Source: Gp13-AA77 sp035946575 (GTDB lineage Bacteria > Acidobacteriota > Terriglobia > UBA7540). From it: a stretch of 61,811 nucleotides of DNA. Where the stretch lies: contig DASYZG010000058.1 in assembly GCA_035946575.1 (NCBI GenBank), positions 1 through 61,811 of the forward strand. The letters are read 5' to 3'. Below the pieces are notes generated by a model, which saw only the letters and a program-made list of their open reading frames with translations, ran no database searches and was not told the DNA's origin. Shown one piece after another: positions 8,827 through 17,351 of the stretch; position 1 is the first letter of the stretch; each line of letters starts with the position of its first letter. The translations under genes and the position numbers were made by a program.

Positions 8827-9822
8827 TTAGCTTTCACCCGGCTGGCCGGCAGCCCTTGACCCGAGGCGCACCTGGACCCGTGCCGCATGTAGTTCGATGC
8901 AATTCATGACCCTCTCGGCCAATGCCAGGGCCGCCATTCCCTCCCGAGCGCTGACCGGGGGAGGACGGCGGGTCCGGACCGATTCGAGGAAGGCGTCGAG
9001 TTCGGAGCGCAACGGGTCTGCGGGGTCGGTATCAAGCTTCCGGAAACCGATCGCAGGCGTAGCGCCACTGCGGTCGACGCTGATCACCAGGGCGTCACGC
9101 CGCGTGAAGTCGATGGAGATGTACTCGCTCGGCTGGAAGTAGCGGAATTTGCGGACTCTCTCGGTGCTCGCGCGGCTGGCCGTCAGGTTGGCGACGGCGC
9201 CATTCGCGAACTCCACTCGGGCGTTGGCGATGTCGACCTTGTCGGACAGGACCGGCAGGCCCACGGCGCGCACGTCGCTAACCTCGGACTCGACCATCCA
9301 CAGCAACAGGTCGAGATCGTGGATCATAAGGTCGAATACCACATCCACGTCGAGGCTGCGGCTGCTGAATACGCCCAGGCGGTGCACTTCGAAAAACATC
9401 GGGTCGTGCGTCACCTTTTTGGCCGCCACCACGCCCGGATTGAATCGCTCCAGGTGGCCTGTCTGCAGGATTCTCTGCTCGCGCTCGGATCGTTCCACCA
9501 ATTCAGCGGCTTCGGCCACCGTGCGGCTGATGGGCTTCTCCACCAGGACGTCAACTCCTGCGTCGAACGCCCTATGGACGACTTCGGCGTGGACGGTGGT
9601 CGGGATTACGACGCTGACTGCCTTCGCGGCCGCAAGCGTCTCATCGAGGCTCGGAAAGGCCCGGCACCCGAGTTCGGTGGCCAGAGATTCGGCTCGCTCC
9701 GGGCGCGAATCGTATACTCCCACCAGGTCCGCCTGAGGCAGGTCCCGGAAGGCACGGGCGTGATGGCGTCCATGCTCGCCGGCGCCGATGACCGCGACTG
9801 GAATTGGCTGCGACTCATTCAT
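8827..9822 (-). CDS. Gfo/Idh/MocA family NAD(P)-dependent oxidoreductase
   Basis: The 331-residue product starts with a Rossmann fold (VAVIGAGEHGRHHARAF), has the EKPISRTVAEA motif that carries the catalytic Lys region, and a C-terminal alpha/beta domain. The family oxidises or reduces sugars and sugar nucleotides. It begins 6 bp after the lpxI stop, so it is probably in the lpx operon and acts on a lipid A or surface-sugar precursor. The specific substrate is inference only. Confidence 0.88.
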   Translation of the reverse strand: MNESQPIPVAVIGAGEHGRHHARAFRDLPQADLVGVYDSRPERAESLATELGCRAFPSLDETLAAAKAVSVVIPTTVHAEVVHRAFDAGVDVLVEKPISRTVAEAAELVERSEREQRILQTGHLERFNPGVVAAKKVTHDPMFFEVHRLGVFSSRSLDVDVVFDLMIHDLDLLLWMVESEVSDVRAVGLPVLSDKVDIANARVEFANGAVANLTASRASTERVRKFRYFQPSEYISIDFTRRDALVISVDRSGATPAIGFRKLDTDPADPLRSELDAFLESVRTRRPPPVSAREGMAALALAERVMNCIELHAARVQVRLGSRAAGQPGES

Positions 9823-9828
9823 CGAAAT

Positions 9829-10641
9829 TCAGAGGGTTTCAGTGGAGCTGACGGCGAGAGCCACTATCGCAATTCCGCAACGGTCAGCCTCCTCGATCAG
9901 GTGCTGACGGTCGAAAAGCAGCGTCCTGCGAGCGTCGATAGCGAGCGAGCGCGCATTGGCCTGATCCATCATTCGGATAGTCGCCAGGCCGACCACGGGA
10001 ACGTCAAATCGCATGTCCCCCTTGCTGACTTTGACCACCGTCAATCGGCGCCCGTTACCGAGCCGGCCGGCGCGCTCGATGGCGGCGTCGGTGCCCTCCA
10101 TCGCTTCCACGGCCACGCAGGCGCGTTCGGCGACCACAACCGTCTGGCCGATATCGAGCGCGGCGATCCGGCGCGCGATCTCGCGGCCATACTCGATGTC
10201 GGCAGACTCTGTTTCGTCGGGGCGGCGCGCGGTCAGCACACCGGCTTCGGGCAGCAGGGGCTTGAGGAACAGCGTGGAATCAACCACCTCGATGCCACGC
10301 GCCTCCATCATTTTGACGAAGACGCCGATCAGCGCATCGGTATTGCGGCGCTCGAGACTGTCGAGGGTGTCCTTCATCACCGCGTCCGGCGGGATGGAGC
10401 TATAAAGCTGGACGTGCTTCACCTGGCCGGCCAGGGTCACGCGTCCCACGCGCTCGGAGTCGAGCAACTCGAAGAATCGGGCCGCCTCGCCGAGGCTCAG
10501 CCAGTGGACGGTGGAGGCTTCCTTCGCGAGTTCGGAGGACGCTTCCTCGCGAATGGCGAACACGACGGGGTCCAGGCCCTGCTCACGCGCCGCCCCAAGC
10601 ACCAGGAACGGAAAGCGTCCGTTGCCGGCGATGACCGCCAT
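9829..10641 (-). CDS. lpxI: UDP-2,3-diacylglucosamine diphosphatase LpxI
   Basis: LpxI hydrolyses UDP-2,3-diacylglucosamine to lipid X and UMP in lipid A synthesis, in place of LpxH. The 270-residue product (DUF1009) has MAVIAGNGRFPFLVLGAARE at the N-terminus, the LAGQVKHVQLY block, the SADIEYGREIARRIAALDIG region and a C-terminal KVSKGDMRFDVPVVG motif. The ATG at 10641 gives the normal length; TTG 10692 is an alternative. Further upstream the open frame lies antisense-like within lpxA and is not used. It follows lpxA by about 75 bp and precedes the oxidoreductase by 6 bp. Confidence 0.92.
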   Translation of the reverse strand: MAVIAGNGRFPFLVLGAAREQGLDPVVFAIREEASSELAKEASTVHWLSLGEAARFFELLDSERVGRVTLAGQVKHVQLYSSIPPDAVMKDTLDSLERRNTDALIGVFVKMMEARGIEVVDSTLFLKPLLPEAGVLTARRPDETESADIEYGREIARRIAALDIGQTVVVAERACVAVEAMEGTDAAIERAGRLGNGRRLTVVKVSKGDMRFDVPVVGLATIRMMDQANARSLAIDARRTLLFDRQHLIEEADRCGIAIVALAVSSTETL

Positions 10642-10715
10642 GCGCTCGCGCGAAACCGGTGCGGCCGTTTCGATTGGAGATTCCGCTGCCAAGGAGTCTT
10701 CTCTGACCTGAAGGA

Positions 10716-11528
10716 TTATCCCGCGGCAACCTTCCTGCGCCGCCTTCCCGACCCCTTCAGCACGCCTTGCCGGGAGGAGCGCACGAAGTCGACCAGCACC
10801 TTGACGTGAGGCGAGCCGAAGCCGCGGGTCTCGATGGCTTCGAGCGCCTGGGTGGTGTTCAGGCCTGAACGGCAGATCAGGCGAAGCGCGTCGTCGACTT
10901 CGTCGATGTCCTGCCGGCTGAGACGGCGGCGTTCCAGGCCGATCCCGTTGGCGCCGAGCACCTCGATGGGCCGCGGAGCGGTGGTCTTCGAGTAGGGCAG
11001 CACATCCTGGGTCACGATCGTGAAGCCGCCCAGGAAGCTGTACGCTCCAACCCGGCAGAACTGCTGAACCCCACAGAACACTCCCACGGTCGCGTGGTCG
11101 CCCACCTCGACGTGACCGGCGAGCGACGCGGCATTCACCATAATGACGTGGTCGCCGATGTGGCAATCGTGGGCGATGTGCGCATACGCCATCAACAGAT
11201 TGTGGCTGCCGATGCGGGTGACGCCTCCGCCGAGTCCTGTCCCTCGATGGATGGTGACATACTCGCGGATCGTGTTGAAATCGCCGATTTCAATCCGGGT
11301 GGTTTCACCGTGATACTTCAGGTCCTGGGGATCGTGCCCGATGGTGGCGAAGGGGAAAATACGGTTACCGCGACCCATGCGCAGGGGTCCGGCGAGAACG
11401 GCGTGCGTCATCACCTCGCAGTCTTCGCCGAGTTCGACGCCTTCGCCGACGATGGCGTAAGGCCCTACCGTGACGCTTGACGCCAGCTTCGCTTGCGGAT
11501 GGATGATGGCAGTGGGATGTACGTTCAT
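10716..11528 (-). CDS. lpxA: UDP-N-acetylglucosamine acyltransferase
   Basis: LpxA transfers an acyl chain from ACP to UDP-GlcNAc, the first step of lipid A synthesis. The 270-residue product has the left-handed beta-helix of hexapeptide repeats (VTVGPYAIVGEGVELGEDCE and on), the LKYHGETTRIEIGD loop and the catalytic His region AYAHIAHDCHIGDH. A C-terminal helical domain follows. Its ATG overlaps the fabZ stop as ATGA, so the two are translationally coupled. The classical fabZ-lpxA order supports the call. Confidence 0.95.
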   Translation of the reverse strand: MNVHPTAIIHPQAKLASSVTVGPYAIVGEGVELGEDCEVMTHAVLAGPLRMGRGNRIFPFATIGHDPQDLKYHGETTRIEIGDFNTIREYVTIHRGTGLGGGVTRIGSHNLLMAYAHIAHDCHIGDHVIMVNAASLAGHVEVGDHATVGVFCGVQQFCRVGAYSFLGGFTIVTQDVLPYSKTTAPRPIEVLGANGIGLERRRLSRQDIDEVDDALRLICRSGLNTTQALEAIETRGFGSPHVKVLVDFVRSSRQGVLKGSGRRRRKVAAG

Positions 11529-12004
11529 TTTTCCGGGCGATCCACGATGGCGAACCGCACCGTGGCCTCAGCAACCAGGCGGCCATCCACGGTCGCCTTG
11601 CCGCTCATGGTCCCAAAGTGGTTCTTGCGGTTCACCAACACCATTTCCAGGCGCAACTGGTCGCCGGGAATGACCGGCCTCCGGAATTTTGCATTCTCGA
11701 TCCCCGTGAAGTAGACGAGCTTTTGGTGCCGATCGGGCATGTCGAGGAAAGTCATGATGCCCGCCACCTGCGCCATGGCTTCGATGATCAGCACTCCGGG
11801 CATGACGGGAGCGCCCGGGAAATGTCCCTGAAAGAAGGGCTCATTGATGGTGACATTCTTCAGGCCCACAATGCGCTTCTCGGGCTCGAGTTCGAGCACC
11901 CGATCCACCAGCAGAAACGGATAGCGATGCGGCAGGATTTTCAGAATATCGATGATGTTGAAAACGCCCGCTCGCGCGGAGTCGGGTGTCGCAGACTCAG
12001 TCAA
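11525..12004 (-). CDS. fabZ: 3-hydroxyacyl-ACP dehydratase FabZ
   Basis: FabZ dehydrates beta-hydroxyacyl-ACP in fatty-acid elongation and competes with LpxA for the same substrate. The 159-residue product carries the hot-dog fold motifs: LPHRYPFLLVDRVLELEPE with the catalytic His, then FFQGHFPGAPVMPGVLIIEA with the catalytic Glu. The start appears to be TTG 12004, with AAGGAG about 10 bases upstream and no ATG or GTG inside the conserved N-terminus. A plausible promoter lies at 12076-12105, making this the first gene of the lpx operon. Confidence 0.95.
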   Translation of the reverse strand: MTESATPDSARAGVFNIIDILKILPHRYPFLLVDRVLELEPEKRIVGLKNVTINEPFFQGHFPGAPVMPGVLIIEAMAQVAGIMTFLDMPDRHQKLVYFTGIENAKFRRPVIPGDQLRLEMVLVNRKNHFGTMSGKATVDGRLVAEATVRFAIVDRPEK

Positions 12005-12075
12005 GTTGCACAGTCTCCTTCGGCAAAACTGGGGTCTACCAGGGGCGTTGGCGACACGCCAACCGCCACGCGGCC

Positions 12076-12105
12076 ATTATAGTCGAAAGACCAATCCTGT
12101 CCCAA
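12076..12105 (-). promoter_or_regulatory. Sigma-70-like promoter for fabZ-lpx operon
   Basis: On the minus strand there is a perfect -10 TATAAT (12081-12076) with TTGGGA (12105-12100) 18 bases upstream as the -35. The predicted start, near 12069, is about 65 bases before the fabZ TTG. It is based on sequence match only. Confidence 0.55.
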
Positions 12106-12136
12106 CTTCACGATCTCACCCTGCGGGCATCTGCGC

Positions 12137-12382
12137 CTAATTTCGACGTTTGGGGCGGCCACCGGGGGCCGCCCCTACATCGAAATCAGCACAGGCGGCG
12201 TCGAGGTACCAGCCGGGTCGTTCTTCGATAACCATTGCATCGGTTCCGGCAATATGAACAAAAATTAATTTGCTTTCACCGTTCGGGTACGACACCATGA
12301 AGGCCTCTGACCACTCAGTGGGGGCAGGCTTGCGGCCCGATGAGATCTCTTCCCCCCTCTCGATCTCTCCCGTGCCTTGCAA
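12137..12382 (-). CDS. Possible small protein or gene relic (81 residues)
   Basis: This minus-strand frame reads protein-like in its middle (AFMVSYPNGESKLIFVHIAG, then a short acidic/aromatic stretch). It is less GC-rich than its neighbours around 12,250-12,300. Its C-terminal end runs through a palindrome at 12152-12178 that looks like an intergenic repeat. The family is unrecognised. It may be a decayed gene; it lies upstream of fabZ but beyond the fabZ promoter. Confidence 0.27.
   Translation of the reverse strand: MQGTGEIERGEEISSGRKPAPTEWSEAFMVSYPNGESKLIFVHIAGTDAMVIEERPGWYLDAACADFDVGAAPGGRPKRRN
12151..12180. repeat. GC-rich palindromic intergenic repeat
   Basis: GGGGCGGCC and GGCCGCCCC arms flank a short loop. 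A second palindromic tract follows at about 12402-12455, with GCGCCTG/CAGGCGC arms and CCCGCGGGC...GCCCGCG arms. Such modules look like dispersed REP-type repeats rather than single terminators. Confidence 0.5.
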
Positions 12383-12538
12383 GCCCGCCCCACGCTGCCC
12401 GGAGCGCGCCTGTCCCAGGCGCGACCACCCGCGGGCAAGGACGCCCGCGCTCCTGGCCCTGTGGCGTCGTCCGGCGCCCGAATCCCGCGACCAAACTGAA
12501 GCTATCTGGTAAACTCCACTGGCTAAGGGAGGATCCGG

Positions 12539-14323
12539 ATGTCCCGCTTCCGAAAAGCTTCTGGTGTCATCGCATTATCTTTGATCGCACTGAGCGCCGT
12601 GGCCGCGCGCGCCTTTGCCGACGGTCCCTATCCTGTGGTCGTACAGCGCAACCTGGAAGCGCGAATGCGCGACGGTGTGATCCTGCGGGCGGACGTCTAC
12701 CGCCCGGACAAAGATGGCAAGTTTCCCGTGCTGCTCGAGCGCACGCCGTATAACAAGAACGGTGAAGTGGACTTCGGGCGGGTGGCGGCGGCGCGCGGCT
12801 ACGTGGTGATCATTCAGGACGTCCGCGGCCGCTACACCTCCGGGGGCGAGTGGTACACCTTCAAGCACGAGTCGGATGATGGCTATGACACGGTGGAGTG
12901 GGCCGCAGGGCTGCCGTACTCGAACGGCAGGGTCGGCATGTTCGGCGGATCGTATGTAGGCGCAACCCAGATGCTCACCGCCATAGCGCATCCGCCGCAT
13001 CTCGCCGGCATCTTCCCGGTGGTGACCGCCTCGAACTATCATGACGGCTGGACCTATCAGGGCGGTGCGTTCGAGCAATGGTTCAACGAATCCTGGACGT
13101 CCGGCCTGGCGCAGGATACGCTCAACCGCAAAGTGGAGGCGTCGACCAACGCCCTCCAGGGCATCGAGCGCTTGCCACTCACCGGCTATCCCCTGTTCAA
13201 CCTCGACGCCGCGCAGGCAACCAGCCTTGAGAATCTTGCGCCCTACTTCCTCGATTGGCTCCGCCATCCGGGTTACGACGATTACTGGAAGCGCTGGTCG
13301 ATCGAGGAGCATTATCCCGACATTCAGGTGCCGGCCTACGTGGTGGCTGCGTGGTACGACATCTTCCAGGGCGGCTCACTGCGGAATTACCTTGGCATCA
13401 GCACCCACGGCGGTAGTGAAGCCGCGCGCACCAAGTCGCGTCTGCTGGTTATGATCGGCGGACACGCCGGCAACGGTCCCAGGATCGGCGCGGTGGACTT
13501 CGGCAGTCCGTCCGTCGTGGACGAGAATGCGTTGATGCTCAACTGGTACGACATGCTCTTCAAGGGTGAGGACAACGAGCTGGCGCATGAGAAGCCGGTG
13601 AAACTCTTCCTCATGGGACGCAACACCTGGCAGCAGGAATCGGCCTGGCCGCCGCCGGACGCGCATCGGACGGCCTATTACCTGCACTCCTCCGGACATG
13701 CCAACTCGCTGGATGGCGACGGCACGCTCAGCACGTCGGCCTCGGGAGCCGCCACGGCCGATCACTTCACCTACGACCCCGCGAATCCCGTGCCGACCGT
13801 GGGCGGTCCGCTGTGCTGCGACGGCGCTCATCTGGCGCCGGGAGCATTCGACCAGAGCAAGAAGGTGGAATCGCGCACCGATGTGCTTGTCTATACGACT
13901 CCTGCCTTCGACCACGACTATGAAGTGACAGGCCCGGTCACTCTGGACCTCTATGCCGCCTCAAGCGCCGTCGACACCGATTTCACGGCCAAACTGGTGG
14001 ATGTCGGTCCGGACGGATTTGCGCGCAACCTGACGGAGGGGATCATCCGGGCCCGCTATCGGGATTCGCAGGAGCATCCCGAGCCGCTGCAGCCGGGGAA
14101 GACCTACGAATTTCATATCGACCTGTGGGCCACCGGCAACGTGTTCCTGGCCGGACACAAGATGCGCCTGGAGGTCGCGAGCAGCAACTTTCCGCGCTTT
14201 GACCGCAATCTGAACACCGGCCAGCCCGCCGGCGAGTCATCCAGCTACGTCAAGGCGGACAATACGATCTATCACGACCCCGTGCACCCCTCCGTGCTCA
14301 CCGTGGATGTCGTGACCCGCTGA
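12539..14323 (+). CDS. CocE/NonD family hydrolase (secreted)
   Basis: The 594-residue product has a signal peptide (about 1-28, ending near ARAFA). An alpha/beta hydrolase domain of the X-Pro dipeptidyl-peptidase/cocaine-esterase type follows: MRDGVILRADVYRP, RGYVVIIQDVRGRYTSGG, and nucleophile Ser138 in MFGGSYVGA. The likely acid is in VAAWYDIFQGGS and the His in MIGGHAGNG. The C-terminal PepX_C jelly-roll spans about 430-590 (DHDYEVTGPVTLDLYAASS). Length and order match the family. The substrate is unknown (ester or acyl-peptide). The start is firm: GGAGG lies six bases before the ATG. Confidence 0.92.
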   Translation: MSRFRKASGVIALSLIALSAVAARAFADGPYPVVVQRNLEARMRDGVILRADVYRPDKDGKFPVLLERTPYNKNGEVDFGRVAAARGYVVIIQDVRGRYTSGGEWYTFKHESDDGYDTVEWAAGLPYSNGRVGMFGGSYVGATQMLTAIAHPPHLAGIFPVVTASNYHDGWTYQGGAFEQWFNESWTSGLAQDTLNRKVEASTNALQGIERLPLTGYPLFNLDAAQATSLENLAPYFLDWLRHPGYDDYWKRWSIEEHYPDIQVPAYVVAAWYDIFQGGSLRNYLGISTHGGSEAARTKSRLLVMIGGHAGNGPRIGAVDFGSPSVVDENALMLNWYDMLFKGEDNELAHEKPVKLFLMGRNTWQQESAWPPPDAHRTAYYLHSSGHANSLDGDGTLSTSASGAATADHFTYDPANPVPTVGGPLCCDGAHLAPGAFDQSKKVESRTDVLVYTTPAFDHDYEVTGPVTLDLYAASSAVDTDFTAKLVDVGPDGFARNLTEGIIRARYRDSQEHPEPLQPGKTYEFHIDLWATGNVFLAGHKMRLEVASSNFPRFDRNLNTGQPAGESSSYVKADNTIYHDPVHPSVLTVDVVTR

Positions 14324-15057
14324 ATGGCGCTCTGATTTGGCGTAGAGCCGCCATCTTAACGACTCCCGTGCCGGCTGGAAGCCGGCCTTACGGCCCGGGT
14401 CAGGATTGGGCGGTGGTGCAGTTTGAATTCGAGAGCGGCTTTCAAGTAGTCGTCACCCCCGTGCAGGCGGGTATTCATTTATTGGGTTCCCGCTTGCGCG
14501 GGAATGACCGTGGAGGGCGAGAGGTGCAAAGCTCGAATTGCACCAACTACCACCCAATAATCCCAATAATGAATTTGCTTGACTTTTGTTATCAACTGGT
14601 ATATAAGCGTATTACCAAATGATTTTCGGTCGTTCGAGGAGTTATTTCGTGCTTGCGCTTACCATCCAGGCCGGAATCAGGAGCTTGATACGCGCAACCG
14701 CGCCGCGTCCCGCCCGCCTGGCCCGAAGGCCGGATAGGTATACACATCTAGGCTCTAAAGTGGCGAAACGGTGCAAAAAAAGATTCTAAAATTTCGCAAA
14801 ACGAAGCCAACAACTCACTTAGAATCAACACAGCTGCCCTGAGAAAGGGCAAAAGCGAAGCCAAAAAAAGCCGCTTTTTTCAGCGCTCTCTTCGCTCCTT
14901 TTTGTCTGACGAGGGCGCCTGGCTAGCCCTAATCCCCCCCTTCGGACCCGGGCCCCCCGGGTCCGGTCCCACATCCCCAAAGAAAATTTGCACCCGCCGG
15001 AAGGCTGGGTCCGTAATGATGAGTGAAGGGTCTCGAAGCACCGGTTGAGGCGACAGC
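14324..15057. other. Intergenic region with palindromic repeats
   Basis: I see no gene in these 734 bases. The left part holds a GCCGGCTGGAAGCCGGC palindrome near 14370. Near 14,455-14,510 is an element with CCCGTGCAGGCGGG and CCCGCTTGCGCGGG mini-palindromes, a pattern known from dispersed bacterial repeats. The middle (14,560-14,880) is AT-richer than its surroundings. A CCCGGGCC/GGGTCC-rich hairpin lies near 14,946-14,970 shortly upstream of the sigma-factor gene. Confidence 0.5.
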
Positions 15058-15621
15058 GTGAGGGACCAGACAGTGGAGACCGGAGACGCGGTGCTCGGCC
15101 GGGCGATGGCGGGCGACAGCGCAGCCTTCGAGGAGATTGTCCGCGCGCACCAGTCGATGGTGTTCAGCGTGGCGTGCCATTTCCTGCGCGATCCCGGGCG
15201 GGCCGAAGAAATCGCCCAGGAGGCTTTCCTGCGGCTCTACCAGAACCTGAACCGGATCGAGTCGTCGGCCCACCTGGTCCAGTGGCTGAGGAAGGTCACC
15301 TGGCGCTGCGCCATCGACGAATTGCGCCGCGCGGGACGCGGCAAGGAGACGCCGCTCGCGGAAGCGCCGGAGCCGGTGACGGACGATCCGCCGGGAGACC
15401 TGCTGCTGGAAGGCCGGTTGCAGAAACTGGTGGCCTCGCTCCCGCCGCGCGCCCGGATGATGGTCATCCTCCGCTACCAGGAAGACCTGGACCTGGCGGA
15501 GATCGCGAGGGCGATGGATGTGCCGTTGAACACCGTGAAGAGCGGGCTGGCGAGGGCAGTCGGTGTGCTCCGCCAGAAACTGAATCGAGTGCTCGGAGAC
15601 GTGAACTATGAAACCGCTTGA
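15058..15621 (+). CDS. ECF-type RNA polymerase sigma factor
   Basis: The 187-residue product has sigma region 2 (about 25-90: FEEIVRAHQSMVFSVACHFL, then EIAQEAFLRLYQNLN and WLRKVTWRCAIDELRR). Sigma region 4 covers about 125-175 (LPPRARMMVILRYQEDLDLA, then MDVPLNTVKSGLARA). It would direct RNA polymerase to an envelope- or stress-related regulon. The start is GTG 15058; a second GTG five codons in is possible. It overlaps the next gene by 14 bp, a usual arrangement for a sigma/anti-sigma pair. Confidence 0.93.
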   Translation: MRDQTVETGDAVLGRAMAGDSAAFEEIVRAHQSMVFSVACHFLRDPGRAEEIAQEAFLRLYQNLNRIESSAHLVQWLRKVTWRCAIDELRRAGRGKETPLAEAPEPVTDDPPGDLLLEGRLQKLVASLPPRARMMVILRYQEDLDLAEIARAMDVPLNTVKSGLARAVGVLRQKLNRVLGDVNYETA

Positions 15622-16075
15622 GGACGAGTTGCGGAACGCTTTGAAACGGGTCGAGCCGCCGCCGGGATTCGCGGGGCGAGTCATGGCTCGGGTGGAGCAA
15701 CTGGCTGAGGAGCGCGCGCGGGCCGCGGCGAAGCCGGCGCGTGCGTGGAGTCCATGGTCGCCATGGTCATGGTTCGGGCGCAGGATGTCCATGAGCTTCG
15801 GTGCCATCGCCGCCCTGGCCGCCGTGGTGCTGCTGGCAGTCGGCTTGGCCCTGTGGCAGCAGCATCGCATCGAGCAGGAGCGCAGGGCAGGCGAGGCGGC
15901 GCGGGCGCAGCTGATCGAAGCGTTGCGCGTAACCAGCGCCAAGTTGAATCACGTGCGTAGCAAGGTTCGAGCGGTCACGGTAGACGACAATTCGATCCCC
16001 AGGCCGGGCCGGCATCGGACCAGTTCCGAGCCGGTCTTCGACGGGACCGATCCGGGAGCTTTGCCGGCAGCATGA
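15608..16075 (+). CDS. Putative membrane anti-sigma factor
   Basis: The 155-residue product has a charged cytoplasmic N-terminus (LRNALKRVEPPPGFAGRVMA), a Trp-rich stretch (SPWSPWSW), one transmembrane helix (about 65-85: AIAALAAVVLLAVGLALW) and a periplasmic helix of about 40 residues. The PPPGFAGRVMARV segment is common in small proteins encoded directly after ECF sigma genes. No zinc-binding HxxxCxxC anti-sigma motif is seen. The role is therefore inferred from position and topology. Confidence 0.65.
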   Translation: MKPLEDELRNALKRVEPPPGFAGRVMARVEQLAEERARAAAKPARAWSPWSPWSWFGRRMSMSFGAIAALAAVVLLAVGLALWQQHRIEQERRAGEAARAQLIEALRVTSAKLNHVRSKVRAVTVDDNSIPRPGRHRTSSEPVFDGTDPGALPAA

Positions 16076-16156
16076 GCTGGAGCGGCGCTGTCCTCAGCGC
16101 CTCAAGTGGGCCGGCAATGCCGGACCTGTAGCGCAGCCGGAGATTAGGAGCCGATT

Positions 16157-16747
16157 ATGAAACCGAAATTCAAGCACCTTGCAGAGGTCCTGGCCGCCGC
16201 CGGCGTTCTTGTGCTCTGCGCCGGATTGCCGGCCTGGGCGCAGAATCCCAAGCTGAACCTGGGAAATCTCGGCAAGCTGGCGGACAAGGCCGACGAGGTC
16301 GTCGACGTAACCCTCGACGGCCCCACGCTCAAATTCGCCCAGAAGTTCATCGAGAGCGACGAGAATGAAAAAGACGACGCCGAGGCCCTGAAGATCATCA
16401 GGAACCTGACCGGCGTGTACGTCAAGAGCTTCGAATTCGACAAGCCTGACCAGTATTCCGACGCCGATGTGGACGCGATCCGGGAGCAGCTCAAGGCGCC
16501 GGGCTGGTCGAAGCTGGTGGACGTGCACAGCAAGAAGGACCACGAGCTCGACGAGGTCTACCTCATGACCGGTCCCTCAGGCAAGAATCTGGGCCTGGCG
16601 GTGATCTCTGCCGAGCGCGACCAGCTGACCGTCGTCAATATCGTCGGTCCGATTGACATGGACCACCTGGCTGACCTCGAAGGTAAGCTCGGCATCCCGA
16701 GCGACCTGGACCTGAAAGGCGACAAAGGGGGCCACCATGCGCACTAG
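16157..16747 (+). CDS. DUF4252 domain protein, exported
   Basis: The 196-residue product starts with a signal peptide (about 1-30, ending PAWAQ). The DUF4252 domain follows: LADKADEVVDVTLDGPTLKF, DAEALKIIRNLTGVYVKSFEF and LVDVHSKKDHELDEVYLMTG. The function is unknown; these proteins are often encoded beside ECF sigma factors. AGGAG precedes the ATG. The end overlaps the next gene by 11 bp, so the two exported proteins are likely made together. Confidence 0.85.
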   Translation: MKPKFKHLAEVLAAAGVLVLCAGLPAWAQNPKLNLGNLGKLADKADEVVDVTLDGPTLKFAQKFIESDENEKDDAEALKIIRNLTGVYVKSFEFDKPDQYSDADVDAIREQLKAPGWSKLVDVHSKKDHELDEVYLMTGPSGKNLGLAVISAERDQLTVVNIVGPIDMDHLADLEGKLGIPSDLDLKGDKGGHHAH

Positions 16748-17255
16748 GTCCTGCCTTTTCGCGGTTGCCTTCATGGTCGCGGTGAGCGTGCCGCCGGCGG
16801 CGGCGGGCGACCGCGAGTTTCACCAGATCGTGGACCGGCTCTCCGCCGCTTACCAGAAGAAGCCGATGCCCTTTATGGGACTGGTCTCGTTCGCGGCGCG
16901 CTTCGCGCAACCGGAAGGCGTCAGCGGGCTGAAAATGGCCATCTTCGACGGCGTTGATCCCGCGCTCCGCCCCGATCCCGCCGATTTCGACGCTTTTGTG
17001 CAGCGCGTTGCAGGCCCCGATTATCGGCCCATGGTGCGCGTGCGATCGAATCGCGACGGCGAACAGACGTACATCTACGTACGCGCGGCCAAGTCCGGCT
17101 ACGAGATGCTTCTGCTCACCCTCGAGACCTCCGACGCCGTGGTGATGAAGATGCATCTCAATCCGAGCGCGATGGAAGCGTGGGTCGATGACCCCGTCGA
17201 TCATGGAAAGAACTGGTCGCATGGAGACAGGCAGCAGTACGGAGTGGGATTCTGA
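16737..17255 (+). CDS. Exported protein of unknown function, partner of DUF4252 protein
   Basis: The 172-residue product has a signal peptide (about 1-23, ending PPAAAG). A soluble domain follows that mixes FHQIVDRLSAAYQKKPMPFM, a MVRVRSNRDGEQTYIYVRA strand pair and a YEMLLLTLETSDAVVMKMHL segment. The latter resembles the end of DUF4252 proteins, so it may be a diverged paralogue of its neighbour. The start lies inside the neighbour's final codons with a GGGGG ribosome site. It is the last gene of the sigma operon. Confidence 0.75.
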   Translation: MRTRSCLFAVAFMVAVSVPPAAAGDREFHQIVDRLSAAYQKKPMPFMGLVSFAARFAQPEGVSGLKMAIFDGVDPALRPDPADFDAFVQRVAGPDYRPMVRVRSNRDGEQTYIYVRAAKSGYEMLLLTLETSDAVVMKMHLNPSAMEAWVDDPVDHGKNWSHGDRQQYGVGF

Positions 17256-17351
17256 ATTGTGAAGCAATGACGAATCGTAGAGGGTGGTCATTCACCCTTC
17301 ACAATTTACCGTTCACCATTTGCTTCCTCGATTCGCCGCGCTCCATTCAGG

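Noticed and set aside
9829..11166. A 445-residue version of LpxI starting at 11166
   Set aside because: The first 175 codons overlap lpxA out of frame and read as Arg/Pro-rich antisense-like sequence; LpxI homology begins at the ATG at 10641.
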